Shown here in pieces: positions 7,973-17,536 of a stretch of 64,000 nucleotides of DNA (positions are counted from its first letter, which is position 1; the number at the start of each line of letters is the position of its first letter). A program made the translations under genes and the position numbers. A model generated the notes under the pieces. That model was not told the origin of the DNA, ran no database searches, and saw only the letters and a list, made by a program, of their open reading frames with translations. Source of the DNA: Thermomicrobiales bacterium (GTDB taxonomy: Bacteria > Chloroflexota > Chloroflexia > Thermomicrobiales > UBA6265). Location: NCBI GenBank assembly GCA_041390825.1, contig JAWKPF010000007.1, positions 124,001-188,000 on the forward strand, read 5' to 3'.

Positions 7973-8944
7973 TCAACTCTCGTGGGCGGCCAGGAACTCC
8001 TGGATCTCGCTGCCGGTCGGAAGTGAGTCGATCGCGCCCTCGCGGGTTGTCGTCAGGGCACCTGCCGCCGATGCGTAGCGGATGTCTTCCGGCGACAGGT
8101 TCGTCCAGTTGTTGCCGATCAATCGCGCAATGACAGCCGCCATGAAGGCGTCGCCTGCTCCGGTCGGTTCCCTGGCTTCGATCTCGAACGCCGGAAGGTA
8201 GATGACGTCGCCGGTCGGACTGGTGAACCAGGCGCCCCGCGCGCCGTCGGTCAAGACGACGAACCGGTTGCCATATTCCTCCAGCGCTGCGAACGCATCG
8301 TCGGCGTTCGCGCTGGGACCGAGCTCGAGCATGAATCGGGCATCGTCGAGACTGAGCTTGAGCAGGGTTGCCGCGGCGAGCGGGCGCTCGCAGGCTGCGC
8401 GCGCGGTCGCGCTGTCTGGCCAGATCGTGGGACGCATGTTCACGTCGAAGCAGACTGGCACGCTCCAGGCCCGCGCCAGTTCGACCGCCCGCTCGATCGC
8501 GGCGCGAGCGGGCTGGCGGCTCAACGAAACAGAACCGACGACGATTGCCGCGAGTTTGTCCACACCGGCGGCATCAACATCGCTGACATTCAGTTGGATA
8601 TCGGCCTGGCGCAGCAAACGAAAATGCCCATCGCCCCGTGCGTCCTTCCAGGCCAGCGCCAGCGTCGTGTCCCAGTCCGGGTCCTGGCGAACCCGGGACC
8701 GATCGACGCCATTGGCCTCGAGCACCGCAATGAGCCGATCGCCAAACGGGTCGCAACCGACCACCGCGCAGAGTCCGGCATCGATTCCCTGCCGCCTCAA
8801 TGCGACCGCGACATTGGCGGGCGCGCCCCCCGGCCGCACTGACAGGACTTCCACGTCGAGCAGGCTCGTGGCTCCGCCGGACGCGATCAAATCGATCAAC
8901 AGCTCGCCGAAGGCGAGCACCTGTCCACCCGGCTGCGTGGTCAT
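7973..8944 (-). CDS. PfkB-family carbohydrate kinase (fructokinase-like)
   Basis: The 323-residue protein has an N-terminal GELLIDLIASGG, the RPGGAPANVAVALRRQG substrate loop and the C-terminal ATP/anion-hole signature GAGDAFMAAV with the catalytic Asp. These place it among ribokinase/PfkB enzymes, closest in style to fructokinase or 2-keto-3-deoxygluconate kinase; substrate is not determinable. Its ATG overlaps the rel stop (ATGA at 8941-8944), so its translation is probably coupled to rel, and lgt begins 4 bases after it. Confidence 0.9.
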   Translation of the reverse strand: MTTQPGGQVLAFGELLIDLIASGGATSLLDVEVLSVRPGGAPANVAVALRRQGIDAGLCAVVGCDPFGDRLIAVLEANGVDRSRVRQDPDWDTTLALAWKDARGDGHFRLLRQADIQLNVSDVDAAGVDKLAAIVVGSVSLSRQPARAAIERAVELARAWSVPVCFDVNMRPTIWPDSATARAACERPLAAATLLKLSLDDARFMLELGPSANADDAFAALEEYGNRFVVLTDGARGAWFTSPTGDVIYLPAFEIEAREPTGAGDAFMAAVIARLIGNNWTNLSPEDIRYASAAGALTTTREGAIDSLPTGSEIQEFLAAHES

Positions 8945-11250
8945 GCTGCCGAACTGCGCGCGCCCGACGTGTCGCGGCGCACTTCGTAAACACCCTGTAT
9001 GCCATCGAGCTTGTGCAGCACGCGGCTCAGCTGACCAACGTCGATAACTTCGACGGTGATATCGATGGTGACCTCACGGTCGTCGTGGGTGCGCGTGTGC
9101 GTGTAGAGGATGTTGACGCGCTCGTCGGAAAGCAGGGTCGAGATGTCCTTGAGCAGTCCCACCCGGTCGTTTGCGCGGACTACGATCGGAACGGGGAACG
9201 ACTGATCGGGTCCCTTCTCGTCCCAGGCGACAGGAATCAAGCGCTCCCGGTCGACAATGTTGGCGACGTTCGGGCAATCGGCGCGATGAACCGTGAGCCC
9301 GCGGCCGCGGGTGACATACCCAATGATCTCGTCACCATTCACCGGTCGGCAGCAGGCCGCCAAATTGGTCAACAGATCGCCCACTCCGCCGGCGACGATC
9401 CGTTGCGGTGCTCTCGGCTTGGGAATATGCGGCGTGGCCGAAACGACGTCCTTGGCGCCATTCTCGCCCAGCTTGGTTGCAATTGTTTGGGCGGAGATCC
9501 CGCCGTACCCGATTGCGGCAAGAAAGTCGTCGATCTTCGTATATCGCGGGAAGTGCGTGAGCACATCGGCGAACTTGTAGTCGAGCCCCAGCCTGCGCAA
9601 CTCGCTCTGCAGAATCTCGCGACCCTGCTCCACGTTGACATCGCGCTCCTGGCGGCGGAACCACTGACGGATCTTTTCGCGTGCGCCGGCTGTCGTAACG
9701 TAACCGTTGTCTTCCTGCAGCCAGTCGCGGCTCGGCCCGACCTTCGACTTACTGGTCATGACTTCGACCACATCGCCGTTCTGGAGCTTGTGGTCGAGCC
9801 GGATCATGCGGTCGTTGATCTTGGCGCCGACGCAGTGATGCCCGACCTCGGTATGGATGCGATAGGCAAAATCGAGCGGAGTCGCCCCGGCTGGCAATTC
9901 GATGATGTCGCCGCGCGGGGTGAAGACGTAGATCTGGTCCTTGAAAACATCGGACTTGAGCGATTCGACAAACTCTTCCGCGTCGCTGACCTCTTCACGC
10001 CACTCCATCAACTGGCGCAACCAGGCAATCTTCGCCTCGACCCGCGCGTCCGACTTGCGGCCTTCCTTGTATCGCCAATGGGCCGCCACACCGTACTCGG
10101 CGATCTCGTGCATCTCGGCGGTGCGAATCTGGATTTCGAGCCCATGCCCTTCCGGACCGATGACGGCCGTATGCAGGCTCTGATACATGCTCTCCTTTGG
10201 GGTCGCGATGTAGTCGTCGAACTCGCCGGGGATGGGGTGCCACATGGCGTGCACGACACCCAGAGCGCCGTAACAGTCGCGCTTTTCCTCCACCACCATG
10301 CGAATACCGATCAGGTCATAGATCTCGTCGATGGTGCGCCGCTTGAGGTTCATCTTCCGATAGATCGAATAGATGTGTTTGGTGCGGCTGGTGAGCGTGG
10401 CCTCGATGCCTGCTTCGTTGAGCGCCTCGACGAGGATCTCCTTGACCCGTTCGACATACTCTCGCTCGGACGCGCCGCGTGCCTCGATTCCCTTGCGAAT
10501 CGTCTCGTATTCATGCGGCAGGAGGAACTTGAATGAAAGGTCTTCCAGCTCGCTCTTGAACTGCCAGATTCCCAGGCGATTGGCGAGCGGGGCGTAGATC
10601 TCCATCGTCTGCTGGGCGATGCGTTGCTGCTTCTCGGGCGGCATGAACTGCAATGTGCGCATGTTGTGCAGCCGGTCGGCGAGCTTGATCAGCACGACGC
10701 CGATGTCGTCGACCATCGCGAGGAACATTTTGCGCAGGCTTTCGGCCTGCGCTTCCTTTTCCCGCTTCGATTGATCGCCATCGCCCGCCCAAGGCAGTTT
10801 GGAGAGCTTGGTGACGCCATTGACAAGGCTGGAGACGCGGGGCCCGAATTCTTTCTCGATGTCGTCGTAGGTGACATCGGTGTCTTCGACCAGATCGTGC
10901 AGGAGCGCGCCCGCAATCGTGTCCGAGTCGAGGCGGATTCGCGCCAGGATGAGCGCAACCTCGAGCGGATGCAGCACGAATGGTTCGCCAGAACGGCGCA
11001 CCATCCCCTGATGGTGCTCGACCGCGAACTCTATGGCGCGTGCAACGGTGTCGAGGCTCTTTTCCGAGAAGTGCTGGGCGCGCACCTCATCCAGCAACGC
11101 GTTCGCCAGTTCGGAAACCTGCGGATCCAGCTCGACGACAGCATCGAGCGGGGCCGCCGCGACATCGGCATGCCCGTCCGAAAGGTCAGAGCTGGAAGCG
11201 TGTTCGCTCTTCGTCATGGTTGCTACGCGCGTTGCAGAGTTTCCTTCCAT
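8941..11250 (-). CDS. rel: Bifunctional (p)ppGpp synthetase/hydrolase RelA/SpoT
   Basis: The long Rel protein (769 residues) controls the stringent response. In order: an HD hydrolase domain with ALLHDLVEDT, the synthetase domain with YDLIGIRM and the substrate loop near YQSLHT, a TGS domain beginning FTPRGDIIELP and a C-terminal ACT domain. HD residues are intact, so it can be bifunctional. The start ATG at 11250 is preceded by GAGGAG. An ATG 11 codons later is possible. A TATAAT sequence lies about 33 bases upstream. The downstream kinase overlaps by 4 bases, and lgt, the lyase-like gene and hflX follow. Confidence 0.95.
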   Translation of the reverse strand: MEGNSATRVATMTKSEHASSSDLSDGHADVAAAPLDAVVELDPQVSELANALLDEVRAQHFSEKSLDTVARAIEFAVEHHQGMVRRSGEPFVLHPLEVALILARIRLDSDTIAGALLHDLVEDTDVTYDDIEKEFGPRVSSLVNGVTKLSKLPWAGDGDQSKREKEAQAESLRKMFLAMVDDIGVVLIKLADRLHNMRTLQFMPPEKQQRIAQQTMEIYAPLANRLGIWQFKSELEDLSFKFLLPHEYETIRKGIEARGASEREYVERVKEILVEALNEAGIEATLTSRTKHIYSIYRKMNLKRRTIDEIYDLIGIRMVVEEKRDCYGALGVVHAMWHPIPGEFDDYIATPKESMYQSLHTAVIGPEGHGLEIQIRTAEMHEIAEYGVAAHWRYKEGRKSDARVEAKIAWLRQLMEWREEVSDAEEFVESLKSDVFKDQIYVFTPRGDIIELPAGATPLDFAYRIHTEVGHHCVGAKINDRMIRLDHKLQNGDVVEVMTSKSKVGPSRDWLQEDNGYVTTAGAREKIRQWFRRQERDVNVEQGREILQSELRRLGLDYKFADVLTHFPRYTKIDDFLAAIGYGGISAQTIATKLGENGAKDVVSATPHIPKPRAPQRIVAGGVGDLLTNLAACCRPVNGDEIIGYVTRGRGLTVHRADCPNVANIVDRERLIPVAWDEKGPDQSFPVPIVVRANDRVGLLKDISTLLSDERVNILYTHTRTHDDREVTIDITVEVIDVGQLSRVLHKLDGIQGVYEVRRDTSGARSSAA

Positions 11251-11282
11251 GGCAGCCCCAGGAAACTCCTCTGCATTATGTC

Positions 11283-11288
11283 ATTATA
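11283..11288 (-). promoter_or_regulatory. Candidate -10 element for rel
   Basis: Reading the minus strand, a perfect TATAAT lies about 33 bases before the rel start codon, in the short divergent gap between rel and moeA. No convincing -35 hexamer is seen at 16-18 bases, so this is only a -10 match. Confidence 0.35.
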
Positions 11289-11345
11289 TCGGGTCTGTCC
11301 AGCGGACTCTGCCCACTCCGCCGCGAAGGTGACCGAGATGGTACC

Positions 11346-12626
11346 ATGCGGCCCGATCCGGGAAATCCGCCCATGGCGGACAATCGATGGGTGCATTTCT
11401 TGACCTTTCAGGGACCCGAAGACGAGCTCGACCGATTGCGCCATCCGAGTGAGGCGCTGGCAACAGTGCTCTCCCACACGCATCTGCTTCCATCAGAGCA
11501 GATTCCGCTGATCGAGGCGTCGGGACGGATCCTTGCGAACGACTTTGTCGCAAGCGCCGACTTTCCCCCATTTGCCGCTTCGACGATGGATGGATACGCC
11601 GTCATCGCCAACGATGGGTCTCCCTGGCGCGATGTCGTCGGGGTCCAGTCGGCCGGCAATTTGATCGATGCCGAAGTCACCCCCGGCACTGCAATCAAGA
11701 TCATGACCGGCGCCCCGCTTCCAAAGGGTGCGGATGCGGTGGTCAAGGTCGAAAACACCGAAATCGCCGATGACAGCGTGATCATCCACCAGGAGTTTGT
11801 GGCGCCTGGCGAAAGCGTGCGGCAGATCGGCTCTGATGCACGCGCCGGGCAGTTGCTGGTGCGTGCGGGTTCGAGCATCGGTCCCGCCGAGATCGGCATG
11901 CTCGCGACATACGGCGGCGATCCTGTCACCGTGCGGCGCAAGCCCAGGGTCTCCATCGTCTCGACGGGAGATGAGCTGCTCGAACCAGGCGAACCGCTCA
12001 CTCTGGGGAAGATCCGCGACTCGAATCGCTACATGCTGCGATCCGCGCTCGAATCGATCGGCGCCGAGATCGTTTGGGCCGGAAAACGCCCGGATGTGCG
12101 GTCGGAGCTCGAACCGCTGCTGGTTCGCCTGATCGCCGACAGCGACATCGTGCTCACCAGCGGCGGCGTGTCGATGGGTGATCTCGATCTGATAAAGCCG
12201 ATCCTCCTCGACCTCGCGACCGTGCATTTTCGGCGCGTCTTCCTGAAGCCGGGCAAACCGCTCAACTTTGCGACTGCGGGGCCGACACTGATCTTTGGCC
12301 TGCCCGGAAACCCGGTTTCCGCGCTCGTTGGGTTCGAGGTCTTCGTCAAGAGCGCGATCCGGAAGATGACCGGAGCGGGCGAAGGACCGGAAACTGTACG
12401 AGTGACCCTGGGCGCCGATACTGAGCCGACCGACCGGGTCGAGTATCAGCGGGCGGTTCTGACAGTCGATGCTGACGGCAAGCTCGTCGCCAGCGCGAAC
12501 GGTTCCCAGGGTTCTTCGAGATTGGCATCGTTCCTCGGGGCCAACGCCTTGATCGTCATTCCCCCTCGGGAGACGATCTACCGGGCCGGGGAATTGGTCG
12601 ACGCCATTCTCATCGGCCCGGTCTGA
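11346..12626 (+). CDS. moeA: Molybdopterin molybdenumtransferase MoeA
   Basis: MoeA inserts molybdate into adenylylated molybdopterin to finish the cofactor. The 426-residue product has the MoeA landmarks: FAASTMDGYA, MTGAPLPKGADAVV, VSIVSTGDELLEPG and the C-terminal VLTSGGVSMGDLDL and FGLPGNPVSA. The first ATG in the divergent gap (11346) was chosen, since GAG stands 8 bases upstream; ATG 11373 is an alternative with a shorter N-terminus. The gene is divergent from rel and converges with the GNAT gene, 6 bases from its end. moaD-moaE and a sulfite-oxidase-like enzyme follow on the same strand. Confidence 0.93.
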   Translation: MRPDPGNPPMADNRWVHFLTFQGPEDELDRLRHPSEALATVLSHTHLLPSEQIPLIEASGRILANDFVASADFPPFAASTMDGYAVIANDGSPWRDVVGVQSAGNLIDAEVTPGTAIKIMTGAPLPKGADAVVKVENTEIADDSVIIHQEFVAPGESVRQIGSDARAGQLLVRAGSSIGPAEIGMLATYGGDPVTVRRKPRVSIVSTGDELLEPGEPLTLGKIRDSNRYMLRSALESIGAEIVWAGKRPDVRSELEPLLVRLIADSDIVLTSGGVSMGDLDLIKPILLDLATVHFRRVFLKPGKPLNFATAGPTLIFGLPGNPVSALVGFEVFVKSAIRKMTGAGEGPETVRVTLGADTEPTDRVEYQRAVLTVDADGKLVASANGSQGSSRLASFLGANALIVIPPRETIYRAGELVDAILIGPV

Positions 12627-12632
12627 TTACTG

Positions 12633-13607
12633 TTACGCCTCGTCGCGCCAATCGAGCCCGTCGCGCAGCATCTTGCGGTTGGTTTCGTAACTATGCGACT
12701 CGGTCATTCCCATCCCGAGATAGAGATCGATCGCGCTTTGGCGATTCTCGGAGTCGACGCCGAGATCGACCTGCTCGATTCCCCGGTCCCAGAATCGACC
12801 GAAACTCTCCTGCAGCATGAGCTTTGCGAGTCCCCGCCGACGGTGCGAGGGGACCACGGCGACATAGCCAATCCATCCCGATTCGCCAGTCGGTTTGCCG
12901 CAGATCGTGCCGACGATCTGGTCGCCATGCACGAGCTGAATGAGCAAGTCCGGGTCGTATCCGTCAGCCAACCACGATTTCGACCACGACTCGAATGTGC
13001 GCGGCGAAGCCGACCAGTGCTCGACGAAGGCTTGCTGGATCGCGTCGAAAAATGCGTGCTTGTCCCGATTCTCCTGGAAGGGTCGGAGTGAATACCCCTC
13101 GGGCCAACTGACAGGCTGCGGGCGCGCCTCGAGGTCGATGCGCATGCGTCGGAAGACCTTGAAGACGTCGTAGCCTTTGCTGGCAAGCAACTGCTGGGCA
13201 GCCGCGTTGATGGTCGAGGTGTAGTTCAGGATGTCGACCCGGTATCCGTCGGGAGCGGACGAGATGCGGTCGAGCGCGCGCGTTTCGGACCAATCGACGA
13301 TCCAGCCTCCAAGTCCGCGCCCCTGATGCTCGGGGTGGACATACCCAAACGCCTCCCAGGTCACGCCCTCGCCACCGATCAGCGTCATGCTGGCGACGAT
13401 TTGGCCGTCAGCATCCTCGACAAGAACAACCGACTGCGCCAGTTCGAGTTCGCTCCATTCTTCCTCGACTTCGGCTTCGTCGAAATCCGGTTCGCCCCAT
13501 TCACTTATCTCCACCAGATTGAAGAACTCGGTAGCCCTTGGAATGTCGTCCATCGTCGGCGCCACCTCACGATAGCCTTTCGGTAGAGAGTCATTTCGTT
13601 CTGGCAT
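12633..13607 (-). CDS. Tandem GNAT-domain acetyltransferase
   Basis: The 324-residue protein contains two GNAT domains. The first (about residues 10-150) has the acetyl-CoA loop HPEHQGRGLGGWI; the second (about 165-320) has VVPSHRRRGLAKLML. Both keep the R/Q-x-x-G-x-G/A loop, so both could bind acetyl-CoA. Tandem GNATs include MshD-type enzymes, but no substrate is evident here. The gene converges with moeA (6-base gap) and is divergent from the thiolase gene. Confidence 0.85.
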   Translation of the reverse strand: MPERNDSLPKGYREVAPTMDDIPRATEFFNLVEISEWGEPDFDEAEVEEEWSELELAQSVVLVEDADGQIVASMTLIGGEGVTWEAFGYVHPEHQGRGLGGWIVDWSETRALDRISSAPDGYRVDILNYTSTINAAAQQLLASKGYDVFKVFRRMRIDLEARPQPVSWPEGYSLRPFQENRDKHAFFDAIQQAFVEHWSASPRTFESWSKSWLADGYDPDLLIQLVHGDQIVGTICGKPTGESGWIGYVAVVPSHRRRGLAKLMLQESFGRFWDRGIEQVDLGVDSENRQSAIDLYLGMGMTESHSYETNRKMLRDGLDWRDEA

Positions 13608-13684
13608 TCCCCTTATCCTTTCTCACAAAGTCGCGATTTCCATATTCGCAGTCGATCTCCGACCGCGCGGAACGATAACAACTT

Positions 13685-14908
13685 ATGAGAGACACTTCAC
13701 TTCCGCCTGCACCGGTCATCGTCGATACCGTGCGCACACCGATTGGCCGCTACGGCGGCGCGTTGGCTGCTGTGCGGCCCGACGATCTTGCAGCGCTCGT
13801 CATTTCAGCGATTGTCGATCGGACTGGCGTCGACCCAAATCTGATCGACGATGTCATCCTGGGCTGCACCAACCAGGCCGGTGAGGACAATCGAAACGTC
13901 GCTCGCATGGCGTCGTTGATCGCCGGGTTGCCGGAGACAGTGCCTGGCCAAACGGTGAACCGCCTTTGCGCGTCGGGGTTGCAAGCAATCGCATCGGCGG
14001 CGCAGGCGATCCGGGCCAGAGAGGGTTCCGTCTTCATCGCGGGTGGGGTCGAGAGCATGACCCGTTCGCCCTACGTGATGTTGAAACCCGGTACTCCCTA
14101 CCCGCGGGGAGACCTGGGGCTGGTCGATTCGACGCTTGGCTGGCGTTTCGTCAATCCGGAATTGGCCGCTCGTCACCACCCCTATTCGATGGGAGAAACG
14201 GCCGAGAATGTCGCCGAGCGATGCGCCGTTTCACGCGAGTCCCAGGATGCCTTCGCGGCTGAAAGCCAGAGACGCGCCGAAGTCGCCATCGCTGAAGGAC
14301 GCTTCGTGCGAGAGATCGTGCCCGTTCGTGTGCCTGCGAAAAACGGATTCTCCGACGTCTCCATCGACGAGCATCCCAGACCCGGCACCACTGCAGCAGA
14401 TCTCGCGCGGCTGCGGCCAGTGTTCCGAGAGGGCGGCAGCGTGACGGCAGGCAATTCCAGCGGCATCAACGATGGCGCCGCAGCCGTGCTGGTAGCAGAC
14501 GCGACGGCAGCAACGGAGTTGGGCCTTCACGCAAAGGCGCGCATTCTCGGCTCGACTGTGGTGGGACTCGATCCCGCGATCATGGGATTGGGTCCGATCG
14601 CGGCGACCCGGAAGCTGCTCGGCAGACTGGGGATCTCGGTCGATGAGCTCGATGTCATCGAACTGAACGAGGCGTTTGCTGCTCAGGCTCTGCCCTGCAT
14701 CGACCAACTTGGCCTCGATCCAGCCAAAGTCAATCCCAACGGCGGGGCAATCGCCCTCGGGCACCCGCTGGGCGCCACCGGCGCGCGCATGATGACCACG
14801 CTGGTGCACGAGCTCGAGCGAAGTGGCGGCCGCTACGGACTGGCCACACTGTGTATTGGCACCGGCCAGGGGATGGCCATGCTCATCGAACGACTGGACC
14901 AGGCATGA
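13685..14908 (+). CDS. Thiolase (acetyl-CoA C-acyltransferase)
   Basis: The 407-residue enzyme has the thiolase nucleophile region NRLCASGLQAI (Cys about residue 95), GGVESMTRSP, the C-terminal GGAIALGHPLGATGAR with the catalytic His, and CIGTGQGMAM with the second Cys. Thiolases condense or cleave acyl-CoA in beta-oxidation or aromatic degradation; PcaF-like versus FadA-like function cannot be separated. Its stop codon overlaps the moaD-moaE ATG (ATGA), so the two are translationally coupled although metabolically unrelated. Confidence 0.93.
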   Translation: MRDTSLPPAPVIVDTVRTPIGRYGGALAAVRPDDLAALVISAIVDRTGVDPNLIDDVILGCTNQAGEDNRNVARMASLIAGLPETVPGQTVNRLCASGLQAIASAAQAIRAREGSVFIAGGVESMTRSPYVMLKPGTPYPRGDLGLVDSTLGWRFVNPELAARHHPYSMGETAENVAERCAVSRESQDAFAAESQRRAEVAIAEGRFVREIVPVRVPAKNGFSDVSIDEHPRPGTTAADLARLRPVFREGGSVTAGNSSGINDGAAAVLVADATAATELGLHAKARILGSTVVGLDPAIMGLGPIAATRKLLGRLGISVDELDVIELNEAFAAQALPCIDQLGLDPAKVNPNGGAIALGHPLGATGARMMTTLVHELERSGGRYGLATLCIGTGQGMAMLIERLDQA

Positions 14909-15630
14909 TCACGATTCAGATGCGTTACTTCGCCTTCGTGCGCGAACAGCTGGGGACATCGAAAGAAACCATCGAGCTGGCAAACGGCTCGACAGTAGGA
15001 CAGGCGCTCGATCTCGTGCTGGCTCGCTCCCCAAGGCTCCTGAACGCGCAATCGGCCATGATGGTGATGGTGAATCAATCGTATCAACCACGTGAGCACG
15101 TGCTGGCCGACGGTGACGAGGTGGCAATCATCCCTCCGGTGAGCGGGGGAAGCGAGCAGAAGCGTTTCCTTGTGACCGAAGACGTCATCGATCCGCGTGA
15201 CGTCGAAGCGCTCGTCGTCGACGACGCCGCTGGCGCGCTCGTCACCTTTGCCGGGACGGTGCGGGACCATGCGCGTGGCAAGTCGGTAACCGCGCTCGAA
15301 TATGAGGCCTATCCTCCGGCGGCCGAGAAGATGCTGGAGCAGATCGGCGCCGAGATCCTCGAGCGTTGGGGGTTGCGCAATGTCGCCATCGCGCACCGCT
15401 ACGGGTTGCTGCAAGTCGGCGAAACGAGCGTGGTGATCGCCGTTTCATCGGCACACCGTGATGCGGCATTCGACGCCTGTCGCTATGCCATCGAGCGAAT
15501 CAAGGTGCTGGTGCCGATTTGGAAACGCGAAGTTTATGAAGATGGCGCGGTCTGGATCGGAAGTGAAGCCGAGTACCAGGTGGAGACGGGGCGAGTTGCC
15601 GCCGAGGACGTGCCAGCCGGACAAAGTTGA
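14905..15630 (+). CDS. MoaD-MoaE fusion, molybdopterin synthase
   Basis: One 241-residue chain carries both subunits of molybdopterin synthase. Residues 1-82 are a MoaD/ubiquitin-like domain (MRYFAFVREQLG, VNQSYQPREHVL) ending in PPVSGG, with Gly-Gly at 81-82. The rest is MoaE, with VTFAGTVRDH, EYEAYPPAAEKM and the catalytic-lysine region VPIWKRE. MoaD normally needs a free C-terminal Gly for its thiocarboxylate, so cleavage after the Gly-Gly is expected; such processing is reported for the mycobacterial fusion MoaX. The ATG overlaps the thiolase stop. Confidence 0.92.
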   Translation: MITIQMRYFAFVREQLGTSKETIELANGSTVGQALDLVLARSPRLLNAQSAMMVMVNQSYQPREHVLADGDEVAIIPPVSGGSEQKRFLVTEDVIDPRDVEALVVDDAAGALVTFAGTVRDHARGKSVTALEYEAYPPAAEKMLEQIGAEILERWGLRNVAIAHRYGLLQVGETSVVIAVSSAHRDAAFDACRYAIERIKVLVPIWKREVYEDGAVWIGSEAEYQVETGRVAAEDVPAGQS

Positions 15631-15698
15631 TAGAGAACTCAGTTTCTGCTAGTTTCCTCGCCGAGCGCACATGCGACCGCGCCGCGGAGACGAACGTC

Positions 15699-16730
15699 AT
15701 GCCTGTCCTCGATATTTCCGAATCCGATCTCGTTCGCCGGACGCGTCCCGCGATCGCCGACGACGCCACCGAGCTGATTGGAAACACTCCGCTCCTGCGG
15801 CTCTCACGATTTGCGCCCGATACGCCGGGGCGCCTGGTCGGCAAGCTGGAAGCTTTATCGCCCGGCTATTCGGTCAAGGACCGCATTGGGGTTGCGATGA
15901 TCCTGGACGCTGAAGCGAAAGGACTCATCACTCCCGGCAAGACGACGATCATCGAACCAACCAGCGGCAACACGGGCATCGCGCTTGCCTGGGTCGCCGC
16001 TTCGCGCGGATATCGCCTGATCCTCACCATGCCGGAAAGCATGAGTCTGGAGCGACGGGTGCTCCTCCTCGCCTACGGCGCGGAACTCGTGCTGACGCCT
16101 GCGGCCGATGGCATGGTCGGCTCGATCTGGAAGGCAGAGGAGCTGATGGAGGCGATCCCCGACTCCTGGATGCCGATGCAGTTCGAAAACCCCGCCAACC
16201 CCGCCATCCATAACCGCACGACCGCGGTCGAGCTTTGGCAGGACACAAACGGGGCGATCGACATTCTGGTCGGCGGAGTTGGAACCGGAGGAACCATCAC
16301 TGGCGTCGGACAGGTGCTCAAGAGTCTCAAGCCATCGTTCCAGGTCATAGCCGTCGAGCCAGCCGAGTCTCCATTTCTGGCCGGAGGTGAGGCGGCGCCT
16401 CACAAGATCCAGGGGATCGGCGCCAACTTCGTCCCGCCGGTGCTGGACACCGATCTCATCGACGAAATCGTTCATGTGCCGGGCGATGCGGCTATGGAAG
16501 CCGCGCGCGAGCTCATGGTCACCGAAGGGATTCTGGCCGGGATTTCGGCCGGAGCGGCTGTCTACGCGGGACGTGAACTGGCGAGGCGCGACGAGAACCA
16601 GGGCAAGCTGATCGTTGCGATCTTGCCGGACACGGGTGAGCGCTACCTGAGCACGCCCCTCTTCTCCGACTTGCGTGACAAGGCGTCCACCATGCCGACG
16701 TCGGTGCTCACTGCCGGGACGTCCAGGTAG
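15699..16730 (+). CDS. cysK: Cysteine synthase (O-acetylserine sulfhydrylase-type)
   Basis: The 343-residue PLP enzyme has the lysine motif GYSVKDRIGVAM, the ligand loop TSGNTGIALA and the phosphate-binding GGVGTGGTITG, plus GISAGAA near the end. It makes cysteine from O-acetylserine (or a phosphorylated serine) and sulfide. ATG 15699 was chosen because GGAG lies 9-12 bases upstream, rather than an upstream ATG at 15627 with no ribosome site. Cystathionine beta-synthase-type activity is the main alternative. It converges with the MqnA-like gene. Confidence 0.92.
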   Translation: MPVLDISESDLVRRTRPAIADDATELIGNTPLLRLSRFAPDTPGRLVGKLEALSPGYSVKDRIGVAMILDAEAKGLITPGKTTIIEPTSGNTGIALAWVAASRGYRLILTMPESMSLERRVLLLAYGAELVLTPAADGMVGSIWKAEELMEAIPDSWMPMQFENPANPAIHNRTTAVELWQDTNGAIDILVGGVGTGGTITGVGQVLKSLKPSFQVIAVEPAESPFLAGGEAAPHKIQGIGANFVPPVLDTDLIDEIVHVPGDAAMEAARELMVTEGILAGISAGAAVYAGRELARRDENQGKLIVAILPDTGERYLSTPLFSDLRDKASTMPTSVLTAGTSR

Positions 16731-16739
16731 GCTTTTGTC

Positions 16740-17528
16740 TCAGTCGACTGATGCCTCTGTCGGTGGTTCCCACCATGGAATCTCACGCAGCAAAGGGTAA
16801 CGTGTGCCTCCCGAGCCACGGGCGATGAGGGAATAGGCCGCGGCGCGAGTGGCTCCGTCCAGTTCGTGCTGGACACGGCCAAGTATCTCCACCAATCGCT
16901 CGCCTTCGATGGCAGTATCGGCCAGCAGTTGCTTTCGCACATCCCTGCGAACCGCGTGACCAAGCGAACGCGCGGCAACAAGTCTCGAGCGGACATCGAG
17001 CAGCTGCTCTGCGCTCGCGCCCATGGGCACCGACAGCAGGTGGGTGACGAGCGGTTGATTGGTCAGGATGTACCAGGCCCGAACCAGGTCTTCACTGAAC
17101 CCTGCCTCGACTGGTTCGAGCGCGTCGAGTCCATCGAGGATGCTGACTGTGCTCGAGCCATCTGGTTCGGAAAGCCACGCCGTCGCCTTGATACCGTAGA
17201 AGGGCCAGATGGTGGCACGCGCCAGAAGCTCTGCGGCGCCAGACACGTCATAGAGCAATATCGCCGCATCCTCGATCTCGTCTGGGCGCACGGGGGTGCG
17301 CATGGCGATGGCCCCGGCGCCACTGGTCCACAAGCCGAAACCGGGATCAGCCCGATGGGTTTCTGTCAGCAGCCCGATCTCCGGTGTCGAGATCAGCGCG
17401 GCATCCGCCGCTCCGACCCGATCCGCTGTCAACCTGCTATGAATCTCGAAACTGCCTTCGCCCGACTCATCGTGGGTCAGACCGAAGGTGATGTATGAGG
17501 TCTCGAGCGAACGATCGACCAGGAGCAT
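16740..17528 (-). CDS. MqnA/MqnD-like protein (weak) of solute-binding fold
   Basis: The 262-residue product starts just after the pheA stop and is probably co-transcribed with it. It resembles the futalosine-pathway MqnA/MqnD fold, a periplasmic-binding-protein-like enzyme without signal peptide: an alternating alpha/beta pattern with AALISTPEIGLL, GAGAIAMRTPVRP, and the late segment AWYILTNQPLVTHLLSVP, comparable to the W-x-x-x-T-G-L-P-F region of MqnA. The match is distant and no catalytic residue is secure. If right, it would act in menaquinone synthesis (chorismate dehydratase); otherwise a conserved hypothetical. Confidence 0.45.
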   Translation of the reverse strand: MLLVDRSLETSYITFGLTHDESGEGSFEIHSRLTADRVGAADAALISTPEIGLLTETHRADPGFGLWTSGAGAIAMRTPVRPDEIEDAAILLYDVSGAAELLARATIWPFYGIKATAWLSEPDGSSTVSILDGLDALEPVEAGFSEDLVRAWYILTNQPLVTHLLSVPMGASAEQLLDVRSRLVAARSLGHAVRRDVRKQLLADTAIEGERLVEILGRVQHELDGATRAAAYSLIARGSGGTRYPLLREIPWWEPPTEASVD

Positions 17529-17536
17529 CGGTGTTC

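Noticed and set aside
8800..10536. Very long plus-strand frame opposite rel
   Set aside because: The minus-strand Rel protein has all the family motifs; the opposite frame has none and exists because of high GC third positions.
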